NCBI GenBank assembly: GCA_900471815.1
Contig: UICE01000010.1
Span: 45,442-78,001, forward strand
DNA: 32,560 nucleotides
Direction of reading: 5' to 3'
Source of the DNA: Hyphomicrobiales bacterium
Lineage (GTDB): Bacteria; Pseudomonadota; Alphaproteobacteria; Rhizobiales; Rhizobiaceae
Part shown: piece by piece, positions 9,932 to 18,302 of the stretch
Position numbering within the stretch: the first letter of the stretch is position 1
Layout: every line of letters starts with the position of its first letter
Made by a program: the position numbers and the translations under genes
The notes under the pieces: generated by a model
Database searches by the model: none
The model's input: only the letters and a program-made list of their open reading frames with translations
What the model was told of the DNA's origin: nothing

Positions 9932-10756
9932 TTATTTGCTCGATGAACCCGGCTGCAGCGAAAAAACGGCATTATAGAGATATTGCAAAAGAGTCTGGCG
10001 ATCTTCCAACATCTTCAATTCATCCCAACTGATGATATTGCCGATCCGCACATTGATGGATTTACCGGAAAGACGCCGGAATTCTCGAATCAACAATGAT
10101 ATGCGCAGCGTCATCGATACTTTGCTGGCGAGGTGAAATAGCCAGCCATTCTGCCCGCTGAAGTAGACTGGAATGACAGAAGCCTGTGCTTGCCTGATGA
10201 GCTTGGCAGGGAATATTTTCCAAGGCAGATCTTCCGCACGACCAAAACCCTTGCGCGCTGTCGCAACACCGCCTGCTGGAAAGACAATGATTGTCACGCC
10301 TTCCTTGAGCAAGCGCACTGCTTCGTGCCGCGTTGCCATGTTCATCGCCATGGCTTCCTTGGTTTCGTCGAAACATACCGGCAAGGCATAAGGGCGGATT
10401 TCCGGTACTTTCATCAGATCATTATTGATCAACACGCGGAAAGGCCTGCCCAATTGTTCGGCCAGCGCCAAAGCTGCGATGCCGTCTCCAATACCGAATG
10501 GATGATTAGCAATAAGCACCAGCGGCGTGTTAGGCAGATTTTGCGGCGGCCACTGATCCGGCCCCTCTAGCCTGATGTTGATCAGTTCCATCATGCGGCA
10601 AAAAACATCGACACCAGCGGGGACTATCTCAGTTCGCCATACATTATACAGCCCGACATAATGATTTCTGCCCGAGATCGCCTCAATCGAGCGGATCAGC
10701 CATTGCGTAAGGCGCGTCTGAGTATCGTTGGCATAGGAAAGTTCGGAAAACTGCAC
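9932..10756 (-). CDS. Lysophospholipid acyltransferase family protein (PlsC-like)
   Basis: The 274-residue protein transfers an acyl chain to a lipid acceptor if it follows its family. Block I appears as ANHPFGIGDG, in which the His and Asp are five residues apart instead of the four in the canonical HX4D motif. A similar NHP..G..DG form is familiar from the 'putative hemolysin' (COG3176-like) and ornithine-lipid branch of acyltransferases. Block III-like FPAGGVATARKGFG follows. There is no obvious membrane anchor beyond short hydrophobic stretches. The start is GTG with only a weak ribosome binding site; no upstream ATG exists in frame before a non-coding hairpin. It lies 86 bases downstream of thrS on the same strand. 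Confidence 0.82.
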   Translation of the reverse strand: MQFSELSYANDTQTRLTQWLIRSIEAISGRNHYVGLYNVWRTEIVPAGVDVFCRMMELINIRLEGPDQWPPQNLPNTPLVLIANHPFGIGDGIAALALAEQLGRPFRVLINNDLMKVPEIRPYALPVCFDETKEAMAMNMATRHEAVRLLKEGVTIIVFPAGGVATARKGFGRAEDLPWKIFPAKLIRQAQASVIPVYFSGQNGWLFHLASKVSMTLRISLLIREFRRLSGKSINVRIGNIISWDELKMLEDRQTLLQYLYNAVFSLQPGSSSK

Positions 10757-10803
10757 CGCGTGAAAACCCCGGAGGTTAATTCGGGGATTATCCCGGATAT
10801 TTG

Positions 10804-10833
10804 TGACAGCGCGATGAAATCACCGCGCTGTCA
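10804..10833 (-). terminator. Strong hairpin after thrS, lacking a T tract
   Basis: TGACAGCGCG (10804-10813) and CGCGCTGTCA (10824-10833) form a perfect 10-bp stem, extendable inward by a G-U pair and two more pairs. It begins 10 bases after the thrS stop codon. No T run follows on the minus strand, so it is more likely a 3'-end stabiliser, a Rho-associated structure or a partial terminator than a full intrinsic terminator. A second small hairpin (CCCCG/CGGGG, 10767-10786) lies between it and the acyltransferase start. Confidence 0.5.
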
Positions 10834-10842
10834 ACGGCATTG

Positions 10843-12825
10843 TCATTCGGCAGCCAGACGCAGAAGATCGGGCGGCGTAGCCTCGTGCTTCAATTGCTGT
10901 ATTGCCTCGTCCAATGAGAGAGAAGTCTGGTTTTGCGAACCAAGACGGCGCATATTCACTGTTCGATCTTCCGCTTCACGCATGCCGCAAACGAGAATCA
11001 CCGGAACTTTCTGCAAGGAATGCTCACGCACCTTGTAGTTGATCTTCTCATTGCGGAAGTCGGTTATGACCTGAAGACCTGCGGCTTTCAGCTCCTTGGC
11101 GACCTGACGGCCATAATCATCGGCTTCCGTCGTGATCGTCGCAACCACAACTTGCACCGGCGCGAACCATAGCGGCATGTGACCCGCAAAGTTCTCGATC
11201 AAAATGCCGAGAAAGCGCTCCATGGAACCGCAAATGGCGCGATGGATCATAACCGGCTGCTTCTTCTCCGACGTTGAGTCGATATAAAATGCACCGAAAC
11301 GCTCCGGCAGATTGAAGTCGACCTGCGTCGTGCCGCATTGCCACTCACGGCCAATAGCGTCTTTCAGCGTATACTCGAATTTGGGGCCGTAAAACGCGCC
11401 CTCGCCCGGCAGAATTCCAGTTTTGATGTCGTTTGACTGTTGCTGGATCTGCTCAAGTACGCCGGTCATGACCGCCTCGGCACGGTCCCACAATTCATCC
11501 GAGCCAACGCGTTTTTCAGGACGGGTCGAAAGCTTGATCGTGATCCCTTCGAAGCCGAAATCCTTGTACACTGAAAGGATCAGATCATTGATGCGCAGGC
11601 ATTCTGCGGCCATCTGCTCATCCGTGCAGAACACATGCGCGTCATCCTGCGTAAAGCCACGCACACGCATCAAGCCATGCAACGCGCCTGATGGCTCATA
11701 GCGATGCACATTGCCGAATTCTGCAAGGCGCACTGGCAGATCACGGTATGATTTCAGGCCATGCTTGAATATCTGCACATGACCCGGACAGTTCATCGGC
11801 TTAAGCGCAAAGACGCGTTCATCGTCGGTCTCGTCGCCTGCGACCGTCACCTTGAACATATTGTCACGATACCAGCCCCAGTGACCGGAAGTCTCCCAAA
11901 GCGACTTGTCGAGCACTTGCGGTGCGTTGACCTCCTGATAGACGCTATCAAGCCGCCGACGCATATAGCTGACCAGAGACTGGAACATGCGCCAGCCCTT
12001 GGCATGCCAGAACACGACGCCCGGGCCCTCTTCCTGGAAATGAAACAGGTCCATTTCACGGCCGAGCTTGCGATGGTCGCGCTTCTCCGCCTCTTCCAGC
12101 ATATGAAGATAGGCATTGAGATCATTATCATTGGCAAAGGCTGTGCCATAGATGCGGCTCAGCATCGGATTATTGCTGTCACCGCGCCAATAGGCACCTG
12201 CAACCTTCATCAACTTGAAGGAGTTGCCGATCTGCCCTGTTGAGGCCATATGCGGTCCACGGCATAGATCATACCAGTCGCCCTGCGCATAGATTTTTAG
12301 GTCTTGCCCTTCGGCAATCGCATCAACGAGCTCAACCTTGTAGACTTCGCCCTTTTCGGCAAAGACCTGACGGGCCTTTTCACGCGACCAGATTTCCTTG
12401 GTGAAAGGCTTGTTGCGGGCGATGATCTCCCGCATCTTCTTCTCGATCAGCGGAAGATCTTCCGGCGTGAACGGCTCGTTTTTGGCAAAATCATAATAGA
12501 AGCCGTTTTCAATAACAGGCCCGATAGTGACCTGCGTTCCGGGGAAAAGCTCCTGTACCGCCTCTGCCAGAACGTGCGCGCAATCATGACGGATGAGTTC
12601 AAGCGCGCGTGGATCATCGCGGGTCAATATTTCGATAGCGCCTGAAGCACCAAGCGGATCAGACAAATCGCGGACCGTGCCATCGACAGCATAGGCCACA
12701 GCTTTCTTGGCGAGCGATTTTGAAATAGATTCGGCAAGTTCCGCACCGGTCATGGCGGCGTCATAATCACGCTTTGAGCCATCGGGGAATTGCATGGATA
12801 CAGTTTTGGCAACTGCTTGCGACAT
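10843..12825 (-). CDS. thrS: Threonyl-tRNA synthetase
   Basis: This cytoplasmic class II synthetase charges tRNA-Thr. The 660-residue protein from [19 protein letters not shown] has the full domain order. A TGS domain (about 1-65) is followed by the editing domain with HxxxH (H80, H84 in [10 protein letters not shown]). The catalytic core carries the zinc ligand Cys in MNCPGH, and the [18 protein letters not shown] motif 3. The anticodon-binding domain starts near [10 protein letters not shown]. An upstream in-frame ATG (12951) is rejected because AGGAGA lies six to seven bases before 12825 and the extra 42 residues are not ThrS-like. The gene has a structured leader. Confidence 0.97.
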   Translation of the reverse strand: MSQAVAKTVSMQFPDGSKRDYDAAMTGAELAESISKSLAKKAVAYAVDGTVRDLSDPLGASGAIEILTRDDPRALELIRHDCAHVLAEAVQELFPGTQVTIGPVIENGFYYDFAKNEPFTPEDLPLIEKKMREIIARNKPFTKEIWSREKARQVFAEKGEVYKVELVDAIAEGQDLKIYAQGDWYDLCRGPHMASTGQIGNSFKLMKVAGAYWRGDSNNPMLSRIYGTAFANDNDLNAYLHMLEEAEKRDHRKLGREMDLFHFQEEGPGVVFWHAKGWRMFQSLVSYMRRRLDSVYQEVNAPQVLDKSLWETSGHWGWYRDNMFKVTVAGDETDDERVFALKPMNCPGHVQIFKHGLKSYRDLPVRLAEFGNVHRYEPSGALHGLMRVRGFTQDDAHVFCTDEQMAAECLRINDLILSVYKDFGFEGITIKLSTRPEKRVGSDELWDRAEAVMTGVLEQIQQQSNDIKTGILPGEGAFYGPKFEYTLKDAIGREWQCGTTQVDFNLPERFGAFYIDSTSEKKQPVMIHRAICGSMERFLGILIENFAGHMPLWFAPVQVVVATITTEADDYGRQVAKELKAAGLQVITDFRNEKINYKVREHSLQKVPVILVCGMREAEDRTVNMRRLGSQNQTSLSLDEAIQQLKHEATPPDLLRLAAE

Positions 12826-12847
12826 AAGACTTCTCCTATCCAGTCCC

Positions 12848-12895
12848 GCCAACGATTGCGGGTGGTTTTGTAAAACTCCCGGATTTCTTATCCGG
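12848..12895 (-). promoter_or_regulatory. Structured leader of thrS, candidate attenuator
   Basis: On the minus strand, CCGGAT-AAGAA-ATCCGG (12895-12879) is a perfect 6-bp hairpin followed by GAGTTTTACAAAA, which is terminator-like. A second possible hairpin, CCCGC/GCGGG, lies around 12844-12863. Both are in the roughly 50 bases before the thrS ribosome binding site. Other bacteria regulate thrS by attenuation, T-boxes or autogenous operators, but I see no T-box core and no Thr-rich leader peptide. The regulatory role is inferred. Confidence 0.3.
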
Positions 12896-12963
12896 TCGCG
12901 GACTTCTAAATGCAGATTGCTTTGAGGTAAAGAGGTTTGGGATAAAAGCATGCATAGATCATG

Positions 12964-13087
12964 TGCGTGGTTCGACGGGACTCACCATGAGGAAACTCGT
13001 TGATTGCAGAAAGTTGAATATTCCACGCTGGAGACCATTATTGCAGCACACCGATCTTCCTCATGGTGAGCTCCGTCGAACCACGCA
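12964..13087. repeat. Dispersed inverted-repeat element, copy 2 (124 bp)
   Basis: The arms at 12964-12994 and 13057-13087 pair at 29 of 31 positions. Their outer 13 bases (TGCGTGGTTCGAC) and the CTCACCATGAGGAA block are identical to copy 1, while the short join between them differs (GGGA or GGAG here, AAG in copy 1). The 62-base centre is unrelated to that of copy 1. It fills the gap between rarA, whose start is upstream of it on the minus strand? no: it lies beyond the rarA stop codon and before the thrS leader, so it may separate the two transcripts. Confidence 0.88.
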
Positions 13088-13107
13088 TAGCGATTGTGCA
13101 GCCAACG

Positions 13108-14421
13108 CTACTCCTCGCCCCGCTCCTGGCGCAGCTTTTGCCAATATTCCATGCGCTTGCGGATTTCCCGTTCGAACCCGCGCTCCGGCGGATCGTAGAA
13201 ACTTTGCCTGCCTAGAGCTTCTGGAAAATAGTTCTGTCCGGAAAAGGCGTCAGGCTGGTCATGATCATAAGCATAACCCTTGCCATAGCCCTCACCCTTC
13301 ATCAGCTTGGTCGGCGCATTGAGAATATGTTTGGGCGGAAGCAGTGAGCCATTGGCCTTGGCCGCTCCCATTGCTGCCTTATAGGCTGTATAAACTGCAT
13401 TGGATTTCGGCGCCGTAGCGAGATAGACGCAGGCTTGCGCCAGCGCCAGTTCACCTTCGGGCGACCCCAGATAATCATAGGCATCCTTTGCTGCATTGCA
13501 GATGACCAGAGCCTGCGGATCGGCAAGGCCGATGTCTTCGCTTGCCATGCGCACGAGCCTGCGTCCCAGAAACAACGGGTCTTCACCAGCATCGAACATG
13601 CGGCACAAATAGTATAATGCCGCGTCGGGATCAGAGCCGCGCACGGATTTATGCAAGGCAGAGATCAGATTGTAATGGCCATCCTGCCCCTTATCATAGA
13701 CAGGAGCGCGCCGTTGCACGATCTGCTGCACCCGTTCCGCATCAAAAACCTCGCCTTCACGCGCCGCGCGCCAAACCTCTTCAGCCAGCGTCAAAATTGC
13801 GCGGCCATCACCATCCGCCATGCGTACCAGACTTGCCCGCGCCTCGTCATTCAACGGAAGCGCTTTGCCCTCATGGCTTTCCGCCCGCTCGAGCAATGCC
13901 ACAAGACTGGTTTCATCATGGGGTTTAAACACCAGAACCCGCGCCCGCGATAGCAAAGCCGCATTGAGTTCAAAGGAGGGATTTTCCGTCGTGGCGCCCA
14001 CCAGCACGATCGTTCCATCCTCCATGACCGGCAGAAATGAGTCCTGCTGGGCGCGGTTGAAGCGATGAATTTCGTCAACAAAGAGCAATGTCTGGCGGCC
14101 GGACATTTTCCGTGACCGTGCCATCTCAAAGACCTTTTTCAGGTCGGCCACACCGGAAAATATCGCAGATATCTGCTCAAATGCGAGATTTGTCTCATTG
14201 GCGAGCAGCCGGGCAACGGTGGTCTTGCCTGTTCCGGGCGGTCCCCAGAAGATCATCGATCCGAGCGAACCGGAATCGATCATCCGCGTCAGCGCGCCTT
14301 CCGGTCCCGTCAGATGTGTCTGGCCGGTGACCTCGCTCAGGTTACGCGGTCGCAGGCGGTCAGCAAGCGGCCTGCTTCTGTCCGAAGCAGGATCGCCGCT
14401 TACTGAAAATAAATCCGCCAT
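13108..14421 (-). CDS. rarA: Replication-associated recombination protein A (AAA+ ATPase)
   Basis: RarA (MgsA) is a clamp-loader-related AAA+ ATPase that acts at stalled replication forks. The 437-residue protein has Walker A GPPGTGKTT at 60-68, Walker B FVDEIHR at 114-120, and the sensor-1 region GATTENPSFE at about 142-151. The C-terminal MgsA-type tetramerisation domain includes GSDPDAALYYLCRM and YDHDQPDAFSGQNYFPE. The length is that of the family. It is about 110 bases downstream of degP on the same strand, but the degP terminator and a repeat separate them. Close sequence features leave little doubt about the family. Confidence 0.95.
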   Translation of the reverse strand: MADLFSVSGDPASDRSRPLADRLRPRNLSEVTGQTHLTGPEGALTRMIDSGSLGSMIFWGPPGTGKTTVARLLANETNLAFEQISAIFSGVADLKKVFEMARSRKMSGRQTLLFVDEIHRFNRAQQDSFLPVMEDGTIVLVGATTENPSFELNAALLSRARVLVFKPHDETSLVALLERAESHEGKALPLNDEARASLVRMADGDGRAILTLAEEVWRAAREGEVFDAERVQQIVQRRAPVYDKGQDGHYNLISALHKSVRGSDPDAALYYLCRMFDAGEDPLFLGRRLVRMASEDIGLADPQALVICNAAKDAYDYLGSPEGELALAQACVYLATAPKSNAVYTAYKAAMGAAKANGSLLPPKHILNAPTKLMKGEGYGKGYAYDHDQPDAFSGQNYFPEALGRQSFYDPPERGFEREIRKRMEYWQKLRQERGEE

Positions 14422-14447
14422 GCTCTTGCTGCCTTGTCGCGTCTAAA

Positions 14448-14491
14448 GCAATTCCAGCAAAAGTGTGAAGCGGTTTTGCGTCCGAAATTGC
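14448..14491. repeat. Short nested palindromic intergenic repeat
   Basis: GCAATT (14448-14453) pairs with AATTGC (14486-14491), and inside it GCAAAA (14457-14462) pairs with TTTTGC (14474-14479). The whole block resembles an intergenic sequence that I recall as frequent in Hyphomicrobiales genomes; the copy number cannot be checked here. It lies between the degP terminator and the rarA start, so it would be in the rarA leader or promoter region. Confidence 0.5.
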
Positions 14492-14493
14492 GT

Positions 14494-14535
14494 AAAAAAG
14501 TTTAGAGCGTCGTTTTTAAAAAGCAAAACGCTCTA
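14494..14535 (-). terminator. Intrinsic terminator of degP, overlapping its stop codon
   Basis: On the minus strand TAGAGCGT (14535-14528) pairs perfectly with ACGCTCTA (14510-14503), enclosing a T-rich/A-rich inner segment that can pair further. Six T residues follow (14499-14494). The TAG stop codon of degP is the first three bases of the left arm, so the last ribosome would sit on the hairpin. Confidence 0.75.
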
Positions 14536-15972
14536 CCGAATGATCTGACGAATTATGGCACCCCCGCGCTCAAATTCGAAGCGCCAAAGCACGGGATTGG
14601 TCGACATTGCCTTGCTAAGATCGGCAATACTGTCAATTGAGGTGCCATTTATGCCCCGGATAATATCGCCGGGTTGCAAACCGATACGCGCAGCTGGAGA
14701 GTTTGGATAGACCTTGTCAACAGCAACACCGTCCGTCCCCTCCGGCAAGCGCAAACGCGCGAGGCTTGCAGGGCTTAGCTTGAGAACAAGTGCACCCGAA
14801 AGCGGGTTCTTGCCTTGAATCATCAGTTTATTGTCCGCAGAGTCAGGATCGGGCTTTTGCAAAGTCACTGAGACGGACTTTTCCTTGGAACGGCTCAATA
14901 TGTCGAACTTGACTGTCTTGCCGATGCCCGCCGTCGTCATGCGATATCCAAGCCCATCCGGATTTTCAATGCGAACGCCATCAACATTCAACACCACGTC
15001 GCCAACCTGCAGTCCGCCTTTATCAGCCGGGCCACCTTTGGTGATATCGGTTACGAGCGCGCCGTAAGGCTGTCTCATTCCAAGACTTTCGGCCACATCA
15101 GCGGTCACGTTTTGGAAAGCAGCACCGATATAGGGGCGCTCGAATGTGTCTGCGCCGCCCTTGGCTGTATCAACAACTGCGCGCACCATATTGGCCGGTA
15201 TGGCAAATCCGATTCCAACGGAGCCACCGGACTTGGAGAAAATTGCGGTATTCACACCGACAAGTTCTCCATCCATGCCAATCAAGGCGCCGCCCGAATT
15301 ACCGGGATTGATGGCCGCATCGGTCTGAATGAAAAAATCAAAGTCGGAAATACCGACGCGCGTGCGCGCCTGTGCCGAGACGATACCGCTCGTCACAGTC
15401 TGACCGACACCGAACGGGTTACCGATAGCCAGAACCAGATCACCCACCTCAACCTTGTCGGAATCTGCAAGTTTCAAAGATGGCAGCGGTTCGCCGGCAT
15501 CAATTTTCAATATGGCCAGATCTGTCGACTCATCCTTGAGAAGGACTTTCGATTCAAACTCGCGGCCATCTGACAGCGCGATTTTTACGGTGTCAGCGTC
15601 GCGGATGACATGATTATTGGTTACGATAATGCCCGAACCGTCCACAATCACGCCGGAGCCAAGGGATGACTGAACGCGAGGCGGGCCGCTAAACTGTCTC
15701 CCACCGAAGAACTGTTCAAAAAATGGATCACCCGCAAAAGGCGAGCGTTGCTGAACCGAATGGGCCGCGTAGACATTGACCACAGCGCCTGCCGTCTGTT
15801 TGACCAGTGGCGCAAAGGATAATTGCGCCTCGGTACGGCTTTCCGGCACTTGCTTTGTAGTATCTGCAGTTTGCGCATAAACCGGAAGAGCGGTAGCGGA
15901 AAAGACAGCCGCACCAAGCAAAATCGCCCGGGCCGAAGCGCCTATTGTCGAGCTTCGCGAAACAGAACCCAT
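14533..15972 (-). CDS. degP: Periplasmic DegP/HtrA-type serine protease
   Basis: This is a periplasmic quality-control protease and chaperone. The 479-residue precursor has a Sec signal peptide (hydrophobic about 15-30, likely cleavage after VYA, residue 33). The trypsin-like domain shows the complete triad H121 (NNHVIRD), D151 (STDLAIL) and S226 (NPGNSGGALI). Two PDZ domains follow, about 275-370 and 385-475, so the layout is DegP/DegQ-like rather than DegS-like. The ribosome binding site CGGAG lies six bases before the ATG. The gene is divergent from the AraC-family regulator. Orthology to one of several Do-like paralogues in this group is not certain, so the symbol is generic. Confidence 0.93.
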   Translation of the reverse strand: MGSVSRSSTIGASARAILLGAAVFSATALPVYAQTADTTKQVPESRTEAQLSFAPLVKQTAGAVVNVYAAHSVQQRSPFAGDPFFEQFFGGRQFSGPPRVQSSLGSGVIVDGSGIIVTNNHVIRDADTVKIALSDGREFESKVLLKDESTDLAILKIDAGEPLPSLKLADSDKVEVGDLVLAIGNPFGVGQTVTSGIVSAQARTRVGISDFDFFIQTDAAINPGNSGGALIGMDGELVGVNTAIFSKSGGSVGIGFAIPANMVRAVVDTAKGGADTFERPYIGAAFQNVTADVAESLGMRQPYGALVTDITKGGPADKGGLQVGDVVLNVDGVRIENPDGLGYRMTTAGIGKTVKFDILSRSKEKSVSVTLQKPDPDSADNKLMIQGKNPLSGALVLKLSPASLARLRLPEGTDGVAVDKVYPNSPAARIGLQPGDIIRGINGTSIDSIADLSKAMSTNPVLWRFEFERGGAIIRQIIR

Positions 15973-16129
15973 ATTAATCTCCGATAGCTAATGAATCAGT
16001 CAAACTGCTTCGACCAATGTGGTGATTTCGAGCGAGGATACCAGCTATTAAACAAAGCAAATTTGAGACATATCGTTTCACCATCAGCTTATTTGATGCG
16101 ACTTCCTCTTTAATCGGCATTCAGATAAT

Positions 16130-16954
16130 ATGCACCAAACAGGCGATGGACGATTGGGCAATATAAGAGGCCATTTCCGGATTTATCCGAGCGGCAATCC
16201 TGGCATACAAATTGTCGAGGCGGCTACGCGCCATTCTTTTGCGCGCCATACACATGACCAGTTCGGCATTGGCGTCATTCATCAAGGGGCACAAAAATCC
16301 CTTAGCGGGCGCGGTACTGTGGAAGCCGGACCGGGTTATGTCATCACCGTCAATCCCGGCGAAATACATGATGGCGTACCAATCGGCGATTCAGGCCGCT
16401 CTTGGCGGATGATCTATTTTGACCCCGCTCTCATTGAAAATATCATTGATGATATTAACGAAGGTGGTGCGACCACAACAGAATTCACTGAACCGGCCAT
16501 GGATAACGCCCTCGCCGCCAAACAATTTCAGGAGCTTTTCAGCGCTTTGACGCGCAATGCGCATGAGCCGCTTCTTCCTGAAGAAAAACTGATTGACCTG
16601 CTTTCCATCACGCACAAAAAACCAGCTAAATCAGAACCGATCCCCCCTGCCATTCATATGGTGAGGCAGCACATAGATGATGCACCAACCGCATCATATA
16701 CTTTGTCGGATCTGGCAAAAATAAGCGGCCTCAGCCGTTTTCAGGTTCTGCGAGGCTTTGCAGCGGCAACTGGCTTTACCCCCCACGCCTATCTTATGCA
16801 GCGACGCGCCGATATTGCCCGCCGCCTGATCTTGCAAGGCATGGCGCTTGCAGAAACTGCGGCAGCTAGCGGCTTTGCCGACCAAAGCCACATGAACCGC
16901 ATTTTCGCGCAAAAGTTTGGATTGTCGCCCGGTTCCTATGCGGCATCGCTATAG
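16130..16954 (+). CDS. AraC-family transcriptional regulator
   Basis: The 274-residue regulator has an N-terminal cupin-like ligand-binding domain (about 20-130, with RHTHDQFGIGVI and VNPGEIHDG). It ends in two helix-turn-helix motifs (about 175-272, including YTLSDLAKISGLSRFQVLRGF and AAASGFADQSHMNRIF). The layout is of the 'AraC ligand-binding plus HTH_18' type that often controls adjacent exporters. The gene is followed 101 bases later by a LysE/RhtB transporter on the same strand, the probable target. The start is not firmly set, since no strong ribosome binding site precedes it. The inducer is unknown. Confidence 0.88.
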   Translation: MHQTGDGRLGNIRGHFRIYPSGNPGIQIVEAATRHSFARHTHDQFGIGVIHQGAQKSLSGRGTVEAGPGYVITVNPGEIHDGVPIGDSGRSWRMIYFDPALIENIIDDINEGGATTTEFTEPAMDNALAAKQFQELFSALTRNAHEPLLPEEKLIDLLSITHKKPAKSEPIPPAIHMVRQHIDDAPTASYTLSDLAKISGLSRFQVLRGFAAATGFTPHAYLMQRRADIARRLILQGMALAETAAASGFADQSHMNRIFAQKFGLSPGSYAASL

Positions 16955-17055
16955 TAAGCCTCCGGCCATCTGGCGATAAGCGCTGCAATCCTGTCCAAGA
17001 CGCTGCCAGCATTCCTTGATTTAATCCTTCTCCATAAGAGTAAGGAGCTTAGACT

Positions 17056-17667
17056 ATGAGTCTGGAATTTATCATCACATCACTGATCATTGTCATATCG
17101 CCCGGTACCGGCGTGGTTTATACGCTGGCGACCGGATTGACGCGGGGCGCAAGAGCGAGCATCGCCGCGGCGTTTGGTTGCACAATCGGCATAATTCCCC
17201 ATATGGCAGCGGCGATAGGCGGGCTGGCTGCTATCATGCATACGAGCGCCATTGCGTTTCAGACGCTCAAATATCTCGGCGTTATCTATCTTTTGTTCAT
17301 GGCGTGGAATGCTTTGCGCGATAACGGCTCACTACGGGTGGATCAGGAAAACACCGAAAGCTCATTTAGTCGTGTAACTTTGACCGCAATCCTCATTAAT
17401 ATTCTTAATCCGAAACTATCGATCTTCTTTCTCGCTTTCCTGCCGCAATTCGTAACCGCAGATGAAAGGCGACCCGTGCTGACCATGCTCGGTCTCAGCG
17501 GTGTGTTCATGGCAATGACATTCGTTGTCTTCGCCATCTATGGGCTCTTTGCAGCTTCTGTTCGAGACAAGGTAATTTCCCGGCCCATCGTGCTCACATG
17601 GATGCGCCGCTCATTCGCCGCAGCTTTTATCGGGTTGGGTATAAAGCTTGCTTTGACACAGCGCTAA
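17056..17667 (+). CDS. LysE/RhtB-family amino acid exporter
   Basis: The 203-residue inner-membrane protein has about six hydrophobic segments and the family signature near the N terminus, SPGTGVVYTLATGLTRG followed by GCTIGIIPH. Members export amino acids or their derivatives; the substrate is not readable from sequence. The ribosome binding site AAGGAG (17042-17047) is eight bases before the ATG. The preceding AraC-type gene is the likely regulator. No terminator of its own is evident in the 136 bases before the ribosomal operon terminator, which is on the other strand and could serve both. Confidence 0.9.
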   Translation: MSLEFIITSLIIVISPGTGVVYTLATGLTRGARASIAAAFGCTIGIIPHMAAAIGGLAAIMHTSAIAFQTLKYLGVIYLLFMAWNALRDNGSLRVDQENTESSFSRVTLTAILINILNPKLSIFFLAFLPQFVTADERRPVLTMLGLSGVFMAMTFVVFAIYGLFAASVRDKVISRPIVLTWMRRSFAAAFIGLGIKLALTQR

Positions 17668-17801
17668 GTTCGGGTGGGTGGCTTCAAGATATCCACAATC
17701 ACTAAGCTATCGGTAGGCAGTCGATACGCCTCACTTACCAACGAGAGCCACAATATTGCGCACCTCTGTGCTGGTTGGATAGTCCCCGAAGCCACAAACA
17801 G

Positions 17802-17825
17802 AAAAAGGGAGCCGAAGCTCCCTTT
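17802..17825 (-). terminator. Intrinsic terminator of the ribosomal protein operon
   Basis: AAAGGGAGC-TTCG-GCTCCCTTT on the minus strand is a perfect 9-bp stem with a stable UUCG tetraloop, and the T run extends to 17802. It starts 26 bases after the rplQ stop codon and ends the whole minus-strand cluster. Because the stem has A/T at its base on both sides, it may also stop transcription from the LysE gene coming the other way. Confidence 0.9.
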
Positions 17826-17850
17826 AAACTTTCTACCGTAGAAGCGTTGA

Positions 17851-18279
17851 TTACGCTGCTTCGGCTTCGTTAGCACGCTCTTCTTCAACGCGGGCCAAAT
17901 CCTTGGAACCCTTTGCGCTGACATCACGATCAACGAATTCAACAACTGCGAGCGGTGCATTATCACCGGTGCGGAAGCCTGCCTTCATGATGCGGATGTA
18001 GCCGCCATTACGCTGACCATAACGTGGTGCAAGCGTATCGAACAGCTTGGCAACCAGCTTGGCATCGCGGATAGCCGAGATGGCCTGACGACGAGCGTGC
18101 AGATCACCGCGCTTGCCGAGTGTGACAAGCTTTTCTACGATTGGACGAATTTCCTTGGCCTTGGGCAGCGTTGTCACGATCTGCTCATGCTCGATCAAAG
18201 ATGCAGCCATATTGGCAAACATCGCCTTACGATGGCTGGCAGTCCGGTTAAGCTTGCGGCCTGAATTACCGTGGCGCAT
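17851..18279 (-). CDS. rplQ: 50S ribosomal protein L17
   Basis: L17 lines the outside of the peptide exit tunnel. The 142-residue protein starts with the typical [34 protein letters not shown] and ends in an acidic Glu/Ala-rich tail (about 125-142) beyond the conserved core. The start has AAGGAG at a normal distance. It is the last gene of the alpha-operon part, after rpoA, but separated from it by a gap with three hairpins that may set its expression apart. Confidence 0.97.
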   Translation of the reverse strand: MRHGNSGRKLNRTASHRKAMFANMAASLIEHEQIVTTLPKAKEIRPIVEKLVTLGKRGDLHARRQAISAIRDAKLVAKLFDTLAPRYGQRNGGYIRIMKAGFRTGDNAPLAVVEFVDRDVSAKGSKDLARVEEERANEAEAA

Positions 18280-18302
18280 GAGCCTTCTCCTTCAGTTTTC
18301 TT

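Noticed and set aside
10804-10833. Full intrinsic terminator after thrS
   Set aside because: The stem is strong, but no T tract follows; listed only as a hairpin with possible partial effect.
12826-12951. 42-residue N-terminal extension of ThrS
   Set aside because: The extension translates the structured leader; a good ribosome binding site and the conserved TGS start support 12825.
12826-12960. T-box riboswitch before thrS
   Set aside because: No T-box core sequence or specifier stem is visible, and T-boxes are rare in alphaproteobacteria.
15973-16129. Stress sigma-factor promoter for degP
   Set aside because: I looked for an extracytoplasmic sigma-type GGAAC...GTT pattern and for a good -35/-10 pair on the minus strand and found none convincing.
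17664-17966. Minus-strand 100-codon frame across the rplQ terminator
   Set aside because: It overlaps rplQ in another frame and reads through the terminator hairpin.
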